DNA of 10,668 bases from Hyphomicrobiales bacterium. GTDB lineage: Bacteria; Pseudomonadota; Alphaproteobacteria; Rhizobiales; Xanthobacteraceae. Below the pieces are notes generated by a model. The model was not told the DNA's origin. It was given only the letters and a program-made list of their open reading frames with translations, and searched no databases. Position numbers and translations under genes: made by a program. The stretch covers positions 1 to 10,668 of the forward strand of contig PLTE01000224.1 of the NCBI GenBank assembly GCA_003164375.1. Reading direction: 5' to 3'. Numbering within the stretch: the first letter of the stretch is position 1; each line of letters opens with the position of its first letter. Shown in pieces: positions 1-6,521 of the stretch.

Positions 1-34
1 TTGCTAATGTTATTAGATACTTGAGTGATCGCGC

Positions 35-55
35 CGTTACCGTAGCGTTACCGTA
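35..55. repeat. Tandem 10-bp direct repeat
   Basis: CGTTACCGTA occurs at 35-44 and again at 46-55, with a one-base gap, so the period is 11 bp or about one helical turn. Such spacing places both copies on the same DNA face and suits a regulator-binding direct repeat. No gene start lies close enough on either strand to assign a role, and the copies could equally be a small local duplication. Confidence 0.45.
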
Positions 56-213
56 AGCCGTCGCTATTAGAATTGTGATACGCAAGCGATGCTCCCTCCT
101 CACGTAAAATGCTCTTCGATGGCGAGATAGAGTTTCGCGCGAGGGCTAAATGGTCGGCGCGTATTTTTGCGATTACGCCGCGACCCCGATGATAGACCTT
201 AGCCAAAGCTCGA

Positions 214-342
214 ATGACTGCTTCTGGCGCGAAGCGGGCATTCGAGGTATTGGACGAATTGGCGGCCCAACGATTTGCCGTTGCCCGTCGGGCAACCTCA
301 GAATGGCGGGAAGCGGTCGTTCAGCAAGTCACCAAAAAATAG
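214..342 (+). CDS. Possible 42-residue small protein or gene remnant
   Basis: This short ORF starts at an ATG and ends at TAG. It encodes 42 residues predicted to form one charged amphipathic helix (AFEVLDELAAQRFAVARR followed by SEWREAVVQ). The composition is protein-like, rich in Ala, Glu, Arg and Val, unlike the Arg/Pro/Ser-rich shadow frames nearby. In-frame stops (TGA, TAG) lie just upstream, so it does not extend left. There is no good Shine-Dalgarno sequence before the ATG, and I recognise no family. It may be a small gene, the C-terminal remnant of a larger decayed helical protein, or chance. Confidence 0.25.
   Translation: MTASGAKRAFEVLDELAAQRFAVARRATSEWREAVVQQVTKK
281..295. repeat. 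Perfect palindrome TTGCCCG-T-CGGGCAA
   Basis: Two 7-bp arms flank a single central base. As RNA it would fold as TTGCC/GGCAA with a 5-base loop. No T-run follows on either strand, so it is not a standard terminator. From memory, GCCCGTCGGGCAA-like strings recur in Bradyrhizobium intergenic DNA, so this may be a copy of a dispersed repeat. That is recollection, not something the window shows. Confidence 0.4.
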
Positions 343-419
343 GCGGAAGCTCAAGAATTCTGGCCTTGGAGGATCAGAAACATTTGGTCCACGCCTAGCG
401 CTGCGCGGTGAACTATCTT

Positions 420-1154
420 TTAGCCAGCCAGAAATCCACCATCGACGGCGACGACGGTGCCGGTGGCGTAGCTTGACGCCGGCATACACAGGAACGCTAC
501 CGCGCCGGCAACATCCTCGGGCTGACCCCAACGCTTGAATGCGGTGCGATCGGCGATGCGATTATAGTGCAGCTGGTCCTGTCGCCCGGTCTCGTTGATG
601 CTGGTTTCGATATAGCCCGGCGCGACCGCGTTGACGCGGATGCCGTCCGCCGCCCAGGCCAGCGCCAGCGCCTTAGTCAACATGACAACGCCGCCCTTAC
701 TGGCGCAATAGGCGGGAATGCGGGGCAACGCGAGCGTCGCATTCATCGATGCGATATTGACGATCGCGCCCTTGCGCCGCGCCAACGCGCCGCGGAACGC
801 CATGCATGTCCGAAACGTGCCGGTCAAATTGACGTCGAGTACTTTGATGAAGGTGGCGATCTCGAATTCCTTGTCGCGGGCGAGAATTCCTGCGCAATTG
901 ACCAGCGCGTCGACGTTCTCGTGACCTCTGGCGAAAGCCTCGACTGCCCCGTCATCGGTTACGTCGAGCGGCTCGGCCGAAAGGCCCGTGCGCGGGCGAA
1001 GTTTAGAGCGCGAGATCGCGTCGTCGTCGATGCCAGTGGCGGTGACGGACGCGCCGAGGTCGCAAAACAGGTTGCTGATCGCCGCGCCGATATCGCCCGC
1101 GCCGCCGATCACGGCGGCATGAAATCCCGAAGGCAGCGAAAACGGAGATGTCAT
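420..1154 (-). CDS. Short-chain dehydrogenase/reductase (classical SDR)
   Basis: A 244-residue classical SDR, a cytosolic NAD(P)-dependent oxidoreductase of normal family length. Visible motifs are the N-terminal nucleotide loop GGAGDIG (residues 17-23), NCAG (86-89), and the full catalytic tetrad N109, S136, Y149 and K153 (YCASK). PG follows the active site and the C-terminal VDGG is typical of the FabG-like group. An Asp after the second strand (D43) and no Arg there suggest NAD rather than NADP. The ATG is preceded by AAGGA about 11 bases upstream. The gene lies 27 bp behind the LacI-type repressor on the same strand and is probably co-transcribed with it, divergent from the transporter operon. 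Its substrate cannot be read from sequence. In context it may oxidise the imported polyol or sugar, or handle the aldehyde released by the aldolase. Confidence 0.9.
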   Translation of the reverse strand: MTSPFSLPSGFHAAVIGGAGDIGAAISNLFCDLGASVTATGIDDDAISRSKLRPRTGLSAEPLDVTDDGAVEAFARGHENVDALVNCAGILARDKEFEIATFIKVLDVNLTGTFRTCMAFRGALARRKGAIVNIASMNATLALPRIPAYCASKGGVVMLTKALALAWAADGIRVNAVAPGYIETSINETGRQDQLHYNRIADRTAFKRWGQPEDVAGAVAFLCMPASSYATGTVVAVDGGFLAG

Positions 1155-1181
1155 GGGACTAGTTCCTTGCAGCGGGCCGCG

Positions 1182-2213
1182 TCAGGCGGACGGCGGCGCG
1201 GTCGATTCCCTGACAATCAGGGAATAATCGATTTCGTGATGCATGATGGTTTGCTCGCCGGCGAGATGCCGGACCAGATATTCGCCCGCGCGTTGCCAGG
1301 TGGCGCCGGTCGGGACCTGGATGGTGGTGAGGCTCGGCCGCAGATGTCGGCTCCAGTCGAGGTCGTCGAATCCGACCACCGAAAGGTCGCGCGGGATCGA
1401 ATAGCCGCTGCGTTCGGCTTCCAGCAGCACGCCGTAGGCGATCACGTCATTGCCGCACACCAGCGCGGTTGGCCGTTCGGGCAAACCGACCAGATACCGC
1501 GCCGCTTCGCGCGCGTCGTCGAGCGTATAGGGTACCTCGACGTGCCATTGCGGCGGCAGTTCGATCGAGTGTTCCGCGAGCGCGCGGCGAAAGCCGTCGA
1601 CGCGCGCGCTGGCGCGGTCATTGTTCCGCTGCAGCGCCGAGACGATCCCGATCCGGCGGTGGCCGAGTTCGATGACGTGCATCGCCGCACGATACGCCGC
1701 CGCCTCGTTGTCGGTGCCGACGCAGGGATAAGGGCGATCGGGCCGGTAGACCCCGACATTGATGAAGGGAATCGCGTTGTCCGCAAGCATCTTGCGCAGC
1801 GCGCCATGATGGCTGTCGCCGCGCAGCACCAGGCCGTCGACGCCGCGGCTGACGAGGTTGCGGGCCTGCTCGAGCTCGGCATCAAGATCATAGCCGCTGG
1901 TCGTCAGCAGCAGCATATAGCCGACCGAGGAAAGATATTTCTGCAGCGCGGCAATGCCGCGCGCGAACATGGTGTTGTCGATGGTCGGGATGATCGCCCC
2001 GAGCGTGCGGGTTCGCCGCGACGACAGCGCGCGGGCCGAGGCATGCGGGATATAGCCGACCGATTGCACCGCTTCGGCGATGCGGGCGCGCAGATCGGCG
2101 CTGACGGAATCAGGGCTGTTGAGCGCGCGCGACACCGATGCCGTCGAAACGCCCGCGCGCGCGGCGACAGCGCGAATGCCTTGTTTCGGCGGCCTCCCAG
2201 AAATTGTCTCCAC
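1182..2213 (-). CDS. LacI-family transcriptional repressor
   Basis: A LacI/GalR-type regulator of 343 residues when started at the GTG at 2213-2211. The N-terminal helix-turn-helix spans about residues 13-32 (IRAVAARAGVSTASVSRALN). The hinge helix (ASARAL) and a periplasmic-binding-protein-like effector domain follow, with NDVIAYG and VVGFDDLDW typical of the family. An upstream ATG at 2270 is in frame, but that longer form would translate a promoter -10 element and a 14-bp operator palindrome and add an unrelated N-terminus. The GTG with a GGGGA-type ribosome site places the HTH at the usual distance from the start. The gene is divergent from the transporter operon and first in a pair with the SDR. 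It probably represses both units, and its effector is probably the imported sugar or a phosphorylated intermediate. The effector identity is unknown. Confidence 0.9.
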   Translation of the reverse strand: METISGRPPKQGIRAVAARAGVSTASVSRALNSPDSVSADLRARIAEAVQSVGYIPHASARALSSRRTRTLGAIIPTIDNTMFARGIAALQKYLSSVGYMLLLTTSGYDLDAELEQARNLVSRGVDGLVLRGDSHHGALRKMLADNAIPFINVGVYRPDRPYPCVGTDNEAAAYRAAMHVIELGHRRIGIVSALQRNNDRASARVDGFRRALAEHSIELPPQWHVEVPYTLDDAREAARYLVGLPERPTALVCGNDVIAYGVLLEAERSGYSIPRDLSVVGFDDLDWSRHLRPSLTTIQVPTGATWQRAGEYLVRHLAGEQTIMHHEIDYSLIVRESTAPPSA

Positions 2214-2233
2214 TGCGGTCCCCGCTCGAGGAT

Positions 2234-2247
2234 ATGTAACGTTACAT
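2234..2247. promoter_or_regulatory. LacI-type operator 1 (repressor promoter)
   Basis: ATGTAACGTTACAT is a perfect 14-bp palindrome with the central CG dyad typical of LacI/GalR operators. It lies 21 bp upstream of the chosen GTG of the repressor gene and begins 3 bp downstream of its predicted -10 box, so it should cover the transcription start. That geometry predicts autorepression of the regulator-SDR unit. Confidence 0.75.
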
Positions 2248-2250
2248 GGG

Positions 2251-2279
2251 ATGATGAAGCGGATCCTCAAGCTTGTCTA
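2251..2279 (-). promoter_or_regulatory. Predicted sigma-70 promoter of the repressor-SDR unit
   Basis: Reading the minus strand, TAGACA (2279-2274, five of six to the -35 consensus) is separated by 17 bases from CATCAT (2256-2251, four of six to the -10 consensus). The expected start is near 2244, inside operator 1. This arrangement also argues that translation starts downstream at 2213, not at the ATG at 2270. Confidence 0.55.
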
Positions 2280-2334
2280 GTCGGTCCGCAACCGATTCGA
2301 GCAGGAAGCGTCGATAAGGCAAGGGCTGGTTGGC

Positions 2335-2362
2335 TTGACAACCTCGGCTTGGCGCGTAATTT
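2335..2362 (+). promoter_or_regulatory. Predicted sigma-70 promoter of the transporter-catabolic operon
   Basis: A perfect -35 hexamer TTGACA (2335-2340) is followed after 16 bases by the weak -10-like TAATTT (2357-2362). The -10 region overlaps operator 2, so bound repressor would exclude RNA polymerase. The leader to the first ATG is roughly 50 bases. Confidence 0.6.
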
Positions 2363-2378
2363 GTAACCGTTTACAAAT
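2359..2378. promoter_or_regulatory. LacI-type operator 2 (main operon)
   Basis: ATTTGTAACCGTTTACAAAT is a 20-bp inverted repeat in which nine of ten base pairs match, with a central CG dyad. It ends 44 bp before the start codon of the binding-protein gene and overlaps the predicted -10. It shares TGTAA half-sites with operator 1, but each half sits one base further from the dyad. Confidence 0.75.
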
Positions 2379-2422
2379 GCGATCTGGTCGAACCAGACGT
2401 CAAGTGCAACAGGGAGAAACGC

Positions 2423-3724
2423 ATGTCCAAAAACGCATTGGCGACGCGGGTCGCAGTGACAGCCGTGGCGCTGGGGGCCATCACGACGGCGGCCAGTGCC
2501 GCCGATTTTGACTGGAAGAAGTTTCAGGGCAAGACCGTCACGTTTCTCGCCAACAACAACCCTGTGTCGGCGGCGCTTTTGACCTACAAGGCCGATTTCG
2601 AGAAGCTGACCGGCATCACGCTCAAGGTCGATGGCTACCAGGAGCAGCAGATGCGCCAGCGGCTGGTCACGGTGATGAATGCACACAGCGACGAGGTCGA
2701 TGTATTCATGTCGCTGCCCTCGCGCGAGGGTGAGCAGTTCGCCGCGGCCGGCTGGTATGGCGATCTCTCGGCGATGTCGAAGAGCGAGGCGGCGGCAGAC
2801 TATGATCTTGCCGGCCTCAGCCGGGCATTGCTCAAGGCCGCGACTTTCAATGGCAAGCTGACCAGCATGCCGATGAATATCGAGGGACCGATCCTTTATT
2901 ACCGCACCGATATCCTGAAAAAGTGCGGGGTCGAGCCGCCCAAGACCATCAAGGAGGTCGAAGCCGCTGCGGAAAAGATCAAGGCGTGCGACAGCGCCAT
3001 CACGCCGTTCGTATCGCGCGGCCTGAAGCCGGCGGTCGCCTACACCTTCAGCAACATGCTGCACAATATCGGCGGCAGCTACATGGCCGACGGAAAGTCG
3101 AACCTGTGCTCGCCGAAGGGCAAGGAGGCGCTCGATACCTACAGCCGCCTGTTGCGCGACTATGGTCCGCCCGGCGTCGTCAATTACAGCTTCCAGCAGA
3201 TCTCGGCGCTATACCGAACCGGCCGCGCCGCGATGTCATTTGAATCCTCCAACGAATTGCGCACCATGATGGAGGGCGGCGAGCGGCTCAAGGACACCGG
3301 CCTCGCGCCGTTCCCGGCCGGCGAAGCTGGGCAGGTGCCGACAGCGATCGGCTGGGGCATGGCGGTGTCCGCCTTTAGCAAGCAGCCCGATGCCGCCTGG
3401 TACTTCGTGCAATGGGCGACCAGCCCCGACATCCAGAAGCGCATGGCGGTGCAGGGCATCGCGCCGCCGCGCCCGGCGGTCGCCAACGATCCGGAGTATC
3501 GCAAGTGGATCGATGAGCAGCCGGTGCGCCAGCAGTGGCAGGCGGCGCTCGACGTGCTGGCGTCAAGGGGCTCGTCGGAAGTCGGCTATCCCATAGCCGC
3601 CAATCCGGAATCCCGCGACTTCATCGGTCAGGCCGTGCAGGATCTGATCCTCAAGCAAAAGACCTTGGATCAGGCCTGCGCCGACGCCGACAAGGGCCTC
3701 GACGCGCTGATCGCGCAGAAATAG
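2423..3724 (+). CDS. ABC sugar transporter periplasmic substrate-binding protein (family 1)
   Basis: A 433-residue extracellular solute-binding protein of the MalE/UgpB type (family 1), the usual length. It has a Sec signal peptide: a basic N-terminus (residues 1-9), a hydrophobic core rich in Ala and Val, and a likely cleavage after ASA near residue 26. The mature protein begins ADFDWKKFQGKTVTFLANN. The LYYRTDILKKCG segment and the later GWGMAVS and FVQWATSPDIQKR segments are typical of the family. The ATG follows AGGGAG (2411-2416) at good spacing. It is the first gene of the operon, directly behind operator 2, and is followed by a stem-loop that may favour its expression over the permeases. 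It should deliver substrate to the two permeases encoded next. The ligand cannot be named from sequence; relatives bind polyols, disaccharides, glycerol phosphates or sulfoquinovosides. Confidence 0.9.
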   Translation: MSKNALATRVAVTAVALGAITTAASAADFDWKKFQGKTVTFLANNNPVSAALLTYKADFEKLTGITLKVDGYQEQQMRQRLVTVMNAHSDEVDVFMSLPSREGEQFAAAGWYGDLSAMSKSEAAADYDLAGLSRALLKAATFNGKLTSMPMNIEGPILYYRTDILKKCGVEPPKTIKEVEAAAEKIKACDSAITPFVSRGLKPAVAYTFSNMLHNIGGSYMADGKSNLCSPKGKEALDTYSRLLRDYGPPGVVNYSFQQISALYRTGRAAMSFESSNELRTMMEGGERLKDTGLAPFPAGEAGQVPTAIGWGMAVSAFSKQPDAAWYFVQWATSPDIQKRMAVQGIAPPRPAVANDPEYRKWIDEQPVRQQWQAALDVLASRGSSEVGYPIAANPESRDFIGQAVQDLILKQKTLDQACADADKGLDALIAQK

Positions 3725-3745
3725 CCGGCAGGCGGCCGACCGGCT
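3723..3745 (+). other. Intercistronic stem-loop after the binding-protein gene
   Basis: AGCCGG (3723-3728) can pair with CCGGCT (3740-3745) around an 11-base loop. The hairpin begins at the last base of the stop codon and has no T-run, so it is not a classical terminator. Hairpins in this position in ABC transporter operons are known to protect upstream mRNA and raise binding-protein output relative to membrane subunits. That role is inferred here. Confidence 0.4.
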
Positions 3746-3776
3746 GTCGCCAATTTGAAACTCGGATAGTACCGCC

Positions 3777-4664
3777 GTGACATATGCTGCCTATGCAGTA
3801 ACGCCGGACCGACAGCGCGCCGAACTCGCCACGCTGTCGGCGCCCGCCGTGCTGTTCACACTGGCGATGATCGCATTCCCCGTCGTCTATACGGTTTGGC
3901 TCGGCTTCCACACGTTCTCCTCGACCGGCCGGCAGTCGTTCTCGGGGGTCGGCAATTATTCCAGGCTGGTCGCCGACCACGAGTTCTGGCACGGGCTGTG
4001 GGTGACGCTGGCGCTCTATGTGCTTTCGCTCGCCCTGCAGCTGGTGCTGGGGATATGGCTGGCGCTATTGTTGTTTCACGCCAAGCGGTTGCCCGGCATC
4101 GTCCGGTCGCTGTTCATCTCGCCCTTCATGATGCCGCCGGTGGTTGCCGGGTTGATGTGGCTGGTGATTCTCGATCCCTCGATCGGCGCCGCCAATTATC
4201 TCCTGACCAGAGTGGGGCTTCCGCCCTCCGACTGGCTGGCGTCGCCGCTGTGGGTGATTCCGACGATTGCGATGATCGACACCTGGCAATGGGCGCCCTA
4301 TGTCGCGCTGATCGTGCTCGGAGGGCTGCAGTCGCTGCCGCCGAGCGTCTACGAAGCCGCACAGATCGACGGCGCTTCGCCGCTGACCACCTTCCGGCGC
4401 ATCACCTTGCCGCTGTTGCTGCCGACCATCGTCACCGCGACGATCCTGCGCAGCGTCGACCTGCTGCGGTTCTTCGACATCATCTACATCACCACGCAGG
4501 GCGGCCCCGGCAATGCCTCCAACACGCTCAATATCTACGGCTTTCGCGTCGGCTTCGAGTTCTTCAACATCGGTTATGCCAGCGCGTTGATGCTGACGCT
4601 GACGGCGATCGTGTTCGGCGTCGTGCTCGCCTTCAACCGCCTCCGCGGCGCGGTAGCATGGTGA
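3777..4664 (+). CDS. ABC sugar transporter permease, MalF/UgpA type
   Basis: A 295-residue inner-membrane permease with six probable transmembrane segments, the first at about residues 22-44. The conserved EAA loop, which docks on the ATPase, spans about residues 193-213 (YEAAQIDGASPLTTFRRITL). The RSLFISPFMMPPVVAGLMW segment and a PGNASNTLNIY stretch near the C-terminus are typical of the MalF-type partner. The start is taken as GTG at 3777, 52 bp after the binding-protein stop; the ribosome site is weak and no better start lies close by. It pairs with the following permease, whose start is 4 bp beyond its stop, to form the transmembrane channel. Confidence 0.9.
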   Translation: MTYAAYAVTPDRQRAELATLSAPAVLFTLAMIAFPVVYTVWLGFHTFSSTGRQSFSGVGNYSRLVADHEFWHGLWVTLALYVLSLALQLVLGIWLALLLFHAKRLPGIVRSLFISPFMMPPVVAGLMWLVILDPSIGAANYLLTRVGLPPSDWLASPLWVIPTIAMIDTWQWAPYVALIVLGGLQSLPPSVYEAAQIDGASPLTTFRRITLPLLLPTIVTATILRSVDLLRFFDIIYITTQGGPGNASNTLNIYGFRVGFEFFNIGYASALMLTLTAIVFGVVLAFNRLRGAVAW

Positions 4665-4668
4665 TCGC

Positions 4669-5496
4669 GTGAATAGCACCCTGCTCAGCGAAACCCTGAT
4701 CCGAAGGCTCAACACCGCGCAGCTGGTGCTGGCCGGCATCTTGATCATGTCGCCGACCGCCTGGATGGTGCTGTCGTCGTTCAAGCCGTCGTTCGAGGTC
4801 ACCGCCTATCCGCCGACGCTGGTGTTCTCGCCGACGCTGGAGAATTACGTCGAGTTGATGCAGACCACGCCGTTCTTCTCCTACGCCGTCAACAGCCTGG
4901 TCGTGACGCTGGGCTCGGCGGGGCTCGGGCTGTTGTTCGGAATTCCCGCGGCGTTCGCCGTGTCGTGGACCCGTATTTCCTGGCCGGCGGTGCTGGCGCT
5001 GGCGGCGCGAATGGCGCCGGGAACGCTGTTCCTGCTGCCATGGTACGTGATGTTCCGTCAGGTCGGGATGATCGGCTCCTATACGGCGCTGATCCTCAGC
5101 CACGCCGTGATCACGCTGCCGATCGTGATCTGGGTGCTGCTGCCGTCTTTTGACAACATCCCGCGCAGCATCTTCGAGGCAGCGCAGGTCGATGGCTGCA
5201 GCATCACGCGGGTGCTGTGGAAGATCGCGCTGCCGCTGGTGGGATCCGGTATCGCGGTGGCGGCGATCCTGTCCTTCGTGTTCTCGTGGAACTATTTCCT
5301 GTTCGCGCTGGTGCTGTCGAACGGCGACAGCAAGACGCTGATCGCGGCGGCGTTCAATTTCGTCGGCGAGGGCTCAACCCAATGGGGCGCGCTGATGGCG
5401 GCCGCGACGCTGATCGCGCTTCCTCCGCTCGTGCTTGCCGCGATCGTGCAGCGCTGGCTGGTGTCTGGACTGACGCTCGGCGCGGTGAAAGGCTAA
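4669..5496 (+). CDS. ABC sugar transporter permease, MalG/UgpE type
   Basis: A 275-residue MalG-type permease with six predicted membrane helices. The first (about residues 17-36) is followed by the SSFKPSFEV motif characteristic of this subunit class. The EAA loop is at about residues 170-190 (FEAAQVDGCSITRVLWKIAL). It starts at GTG, with GGTGAT just upstream overlapping the stop of the previous permease gene, and its TAA stop overlaps the next gene's ATG by one base. The C-terminus (VSGLTLGAVKG) is typical of this family. With the MalF-type protein it forms the heterodimeric channel. Confidence 0.92.
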   Translation: MNSTLLSETLIRRLNTAQLVLAGILIMSPTAWMVLSSFKPSFEVTAYPPTLVFSPTLENYVELMQTTPFFSYAVNSLVVTLGSAGLGLLFGIPAAFAVSWTRISWPAVLALAARMAPGTLFLLPWYVMFRQVGMIGSYTALILSHAVITLPIVIWVLLPSFDNIPRSIFEAAQVDGCSITRVLWKIALPLVGSGIAVAAILSFVFSWNYFLFALVLSNGDSKTLIAAAFNFVGEGSTQWGALMAAATLIALPPLVLAAIVQRWLVSGLTLGAVKG

Positions 5497-6521
5497 TGGC
5501 AGGTATCGAAATGACAGTGCTCGATCGAACCAATGCGATGATGGAAGCGGCAGTGTTTCACGGCCACGAGCGCATCACCATCGAGCGCATCAGGATTCCC
5601 GACGTCGGCGCCGGTGAAGTGCTGGTACGGGTATCCCGCACGGCGCTTTGCGGTTCGGATTTCAAGCTCTGGCACAAGGGTGCCGAATTCACCGCCGGCC
5701 ACGAGATCTTCGGGGTGGTGGAGCAGCCGGGCCACCGCATGCACGGCCGCCGCTGCGCCGTCTACATCCCCATTCACTGCGGCCATTGCGCCGCCTGCCT
5801 TCGCGGCGATACCCAGATGTGCCTGGAAGTCTCGAGTCTGATCGGCTGGAACCGGCCGGGCGGCTACGCCGAATACCTGCCGGTGCCGGAGAACTGCCTG
5901 CTCCCGGTGCCCGACGATATCGAGGACAGCCTTGCGCCGCTGCTGCTCGATACCATCGGCACCTCCGCGCACGCGGTCCGCTTCGTCAGCCGAGTGGTGC
6001 CGCCGCAGGAAGCCGGGCCCGTGCTGGTCACCGGTGCCGGCCCGGTCGGGCTCGGCGTCATCCTGGCGCTGAAGGACGCCGGCTATAGCGACATTCACGT
6101 TTCCGATCCCAATGCCTGGCGGCTGCGGATCGCGGAAGCGTTCGGTGCGATGAGCCATCCGGTCGGCGATACCGGTAAGCGCTTTGCGCTGATCATGGAG
6201 TGCTCCGGCGCGCATGCCGCGCGCAATCTCGGCATCGAGGTGGTGTTGCCGCGCGGCGCGCTTGTGCTGGTCGGCGAAAACGCGATGCCATGGACCATCG
6301 AGGAGGGCAAGGTGTTTCGCCGCAAGGACTTCTACATGATCCGCACCTTCTATTTCCCGCTTGGCGATTTCGAGCCGAACATCGCGCTGCTGCGGTGCTA
6401 CAAGGATGAATACCGTGTTCTCGTCGACGGCGAGTTCGGACTGCGGGACTTGCCGCAGAACTTCGCGCGTTTCGCCGAGGGCAAGTTGATCAAGCCGGTC
6501 CTGGCGCTGGAACGAAGCTGA
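5496..6521 (+). CDS. Zinc-dependent medium-chain dehydrogenase (polyol/sugar dehydrogenase type)
   Basis: A 341-residue MDR-superfamily enzyme. Catalytic zinc ligands are visible as C52 (ALCGSD), H69 and E70 (GHE). The structural zinc lobe is C95, C98, C101 and C109 (CGHCAACLRGDTQMC). The position that is Glu in sorbitol and threonine dehydrogenases is an Asp here (D152, in LLLDTIGTSAHAV). The Rossmann loop GAGPVGLG is at residues 180-187, and D204 at the end of the second strand suggests NAD specificity. The start at 5496 shares one base with the permease stop (TAATG); ATG 5511 is an alternative start. Its place inside a sugar ABC operon, between permease and ATPase genes, is the arrangement seen in polyol loci. 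I infer that it oxidises a polyol or sugar C2-OH to a ketose. The exact substrate is unknown. Confidence 0.88.
   Translation: MAGIEMTVLDRTNAMMEAAVFHGHERITIERIRIPDVGAGEVLVRVSRTALCGSDFKLWHKGAEFTAGHEIFGVVEQPGHRMHGRRCAVYIPIHCGHCAACLRGDTQMCLEVSSLIGWNRPGGYAEYLPVPENCLLPVPDDIEDSLAPLLLDTIGTSAHAVRFVSRVVPPQEAGPVLVTGAGPVGLGVILALKDAGYSDIHVSDPNAWRLRIAEAFGAMSHPVGDTGKRFALIMECSGAHAARNLGIEVVLPRGALVLVGENAMPWTIEEGKVFRRKDFYMIRTFYFPLGDFEPNIALLRCYKDEYRVLVDGEFGLRDLPQNFARFAEGKLIKPVLALERS

Larger units (their letters stand above)
1..419. other. Gene-poor left end
   Basis: No protein-coding gene with a recognisable domain is visible between the window edge and the stop of the minus-strand SDR gene. The first 120 bases are clearly more AT-rich than the operon to the right. 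The stretch contains a small inverted repeat (CTAAT/ATTAG at 4-16 around GTT), a 10-bp tandem direct repeat at 35-55, a perfect palindrome at 281-295 and one possible short ORF at 214-342. I see no tRNA-like fold and no G+C stem followed by a T-run that would end the minus-strand transcript arriving from the SDR gene. The region may be an old insertion junction or decayed sequence, but nothing here proves that. Confidence 0.5.

Noticed and set aside
567..2366. Long 599-codon plus-strand ORF opposite the SDR and LacI genes
   Set aside because: It runs antisense to two genes with complete family motifs. Its translation is Arg/Asp/Ala-rich with no domain, which is a common artefact in high-GC DNA.
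2267..3064. 265-codon minus-strand ORF opposite the binding-protein gene
   Set aside because: It spans the divergent promoters and operators and is antisense to a clear signal-peptide-bearing SBP. No family features are visible.
5217..5495. Extended N-terminus for the zinc dehydrogenase from 5217
   Set aside because: This stretch lies in another frame of the permease gene and is Arg/Ala-rich. The MDR homology begins after the ATG at 5496, which overlaps the permease stop by one base.
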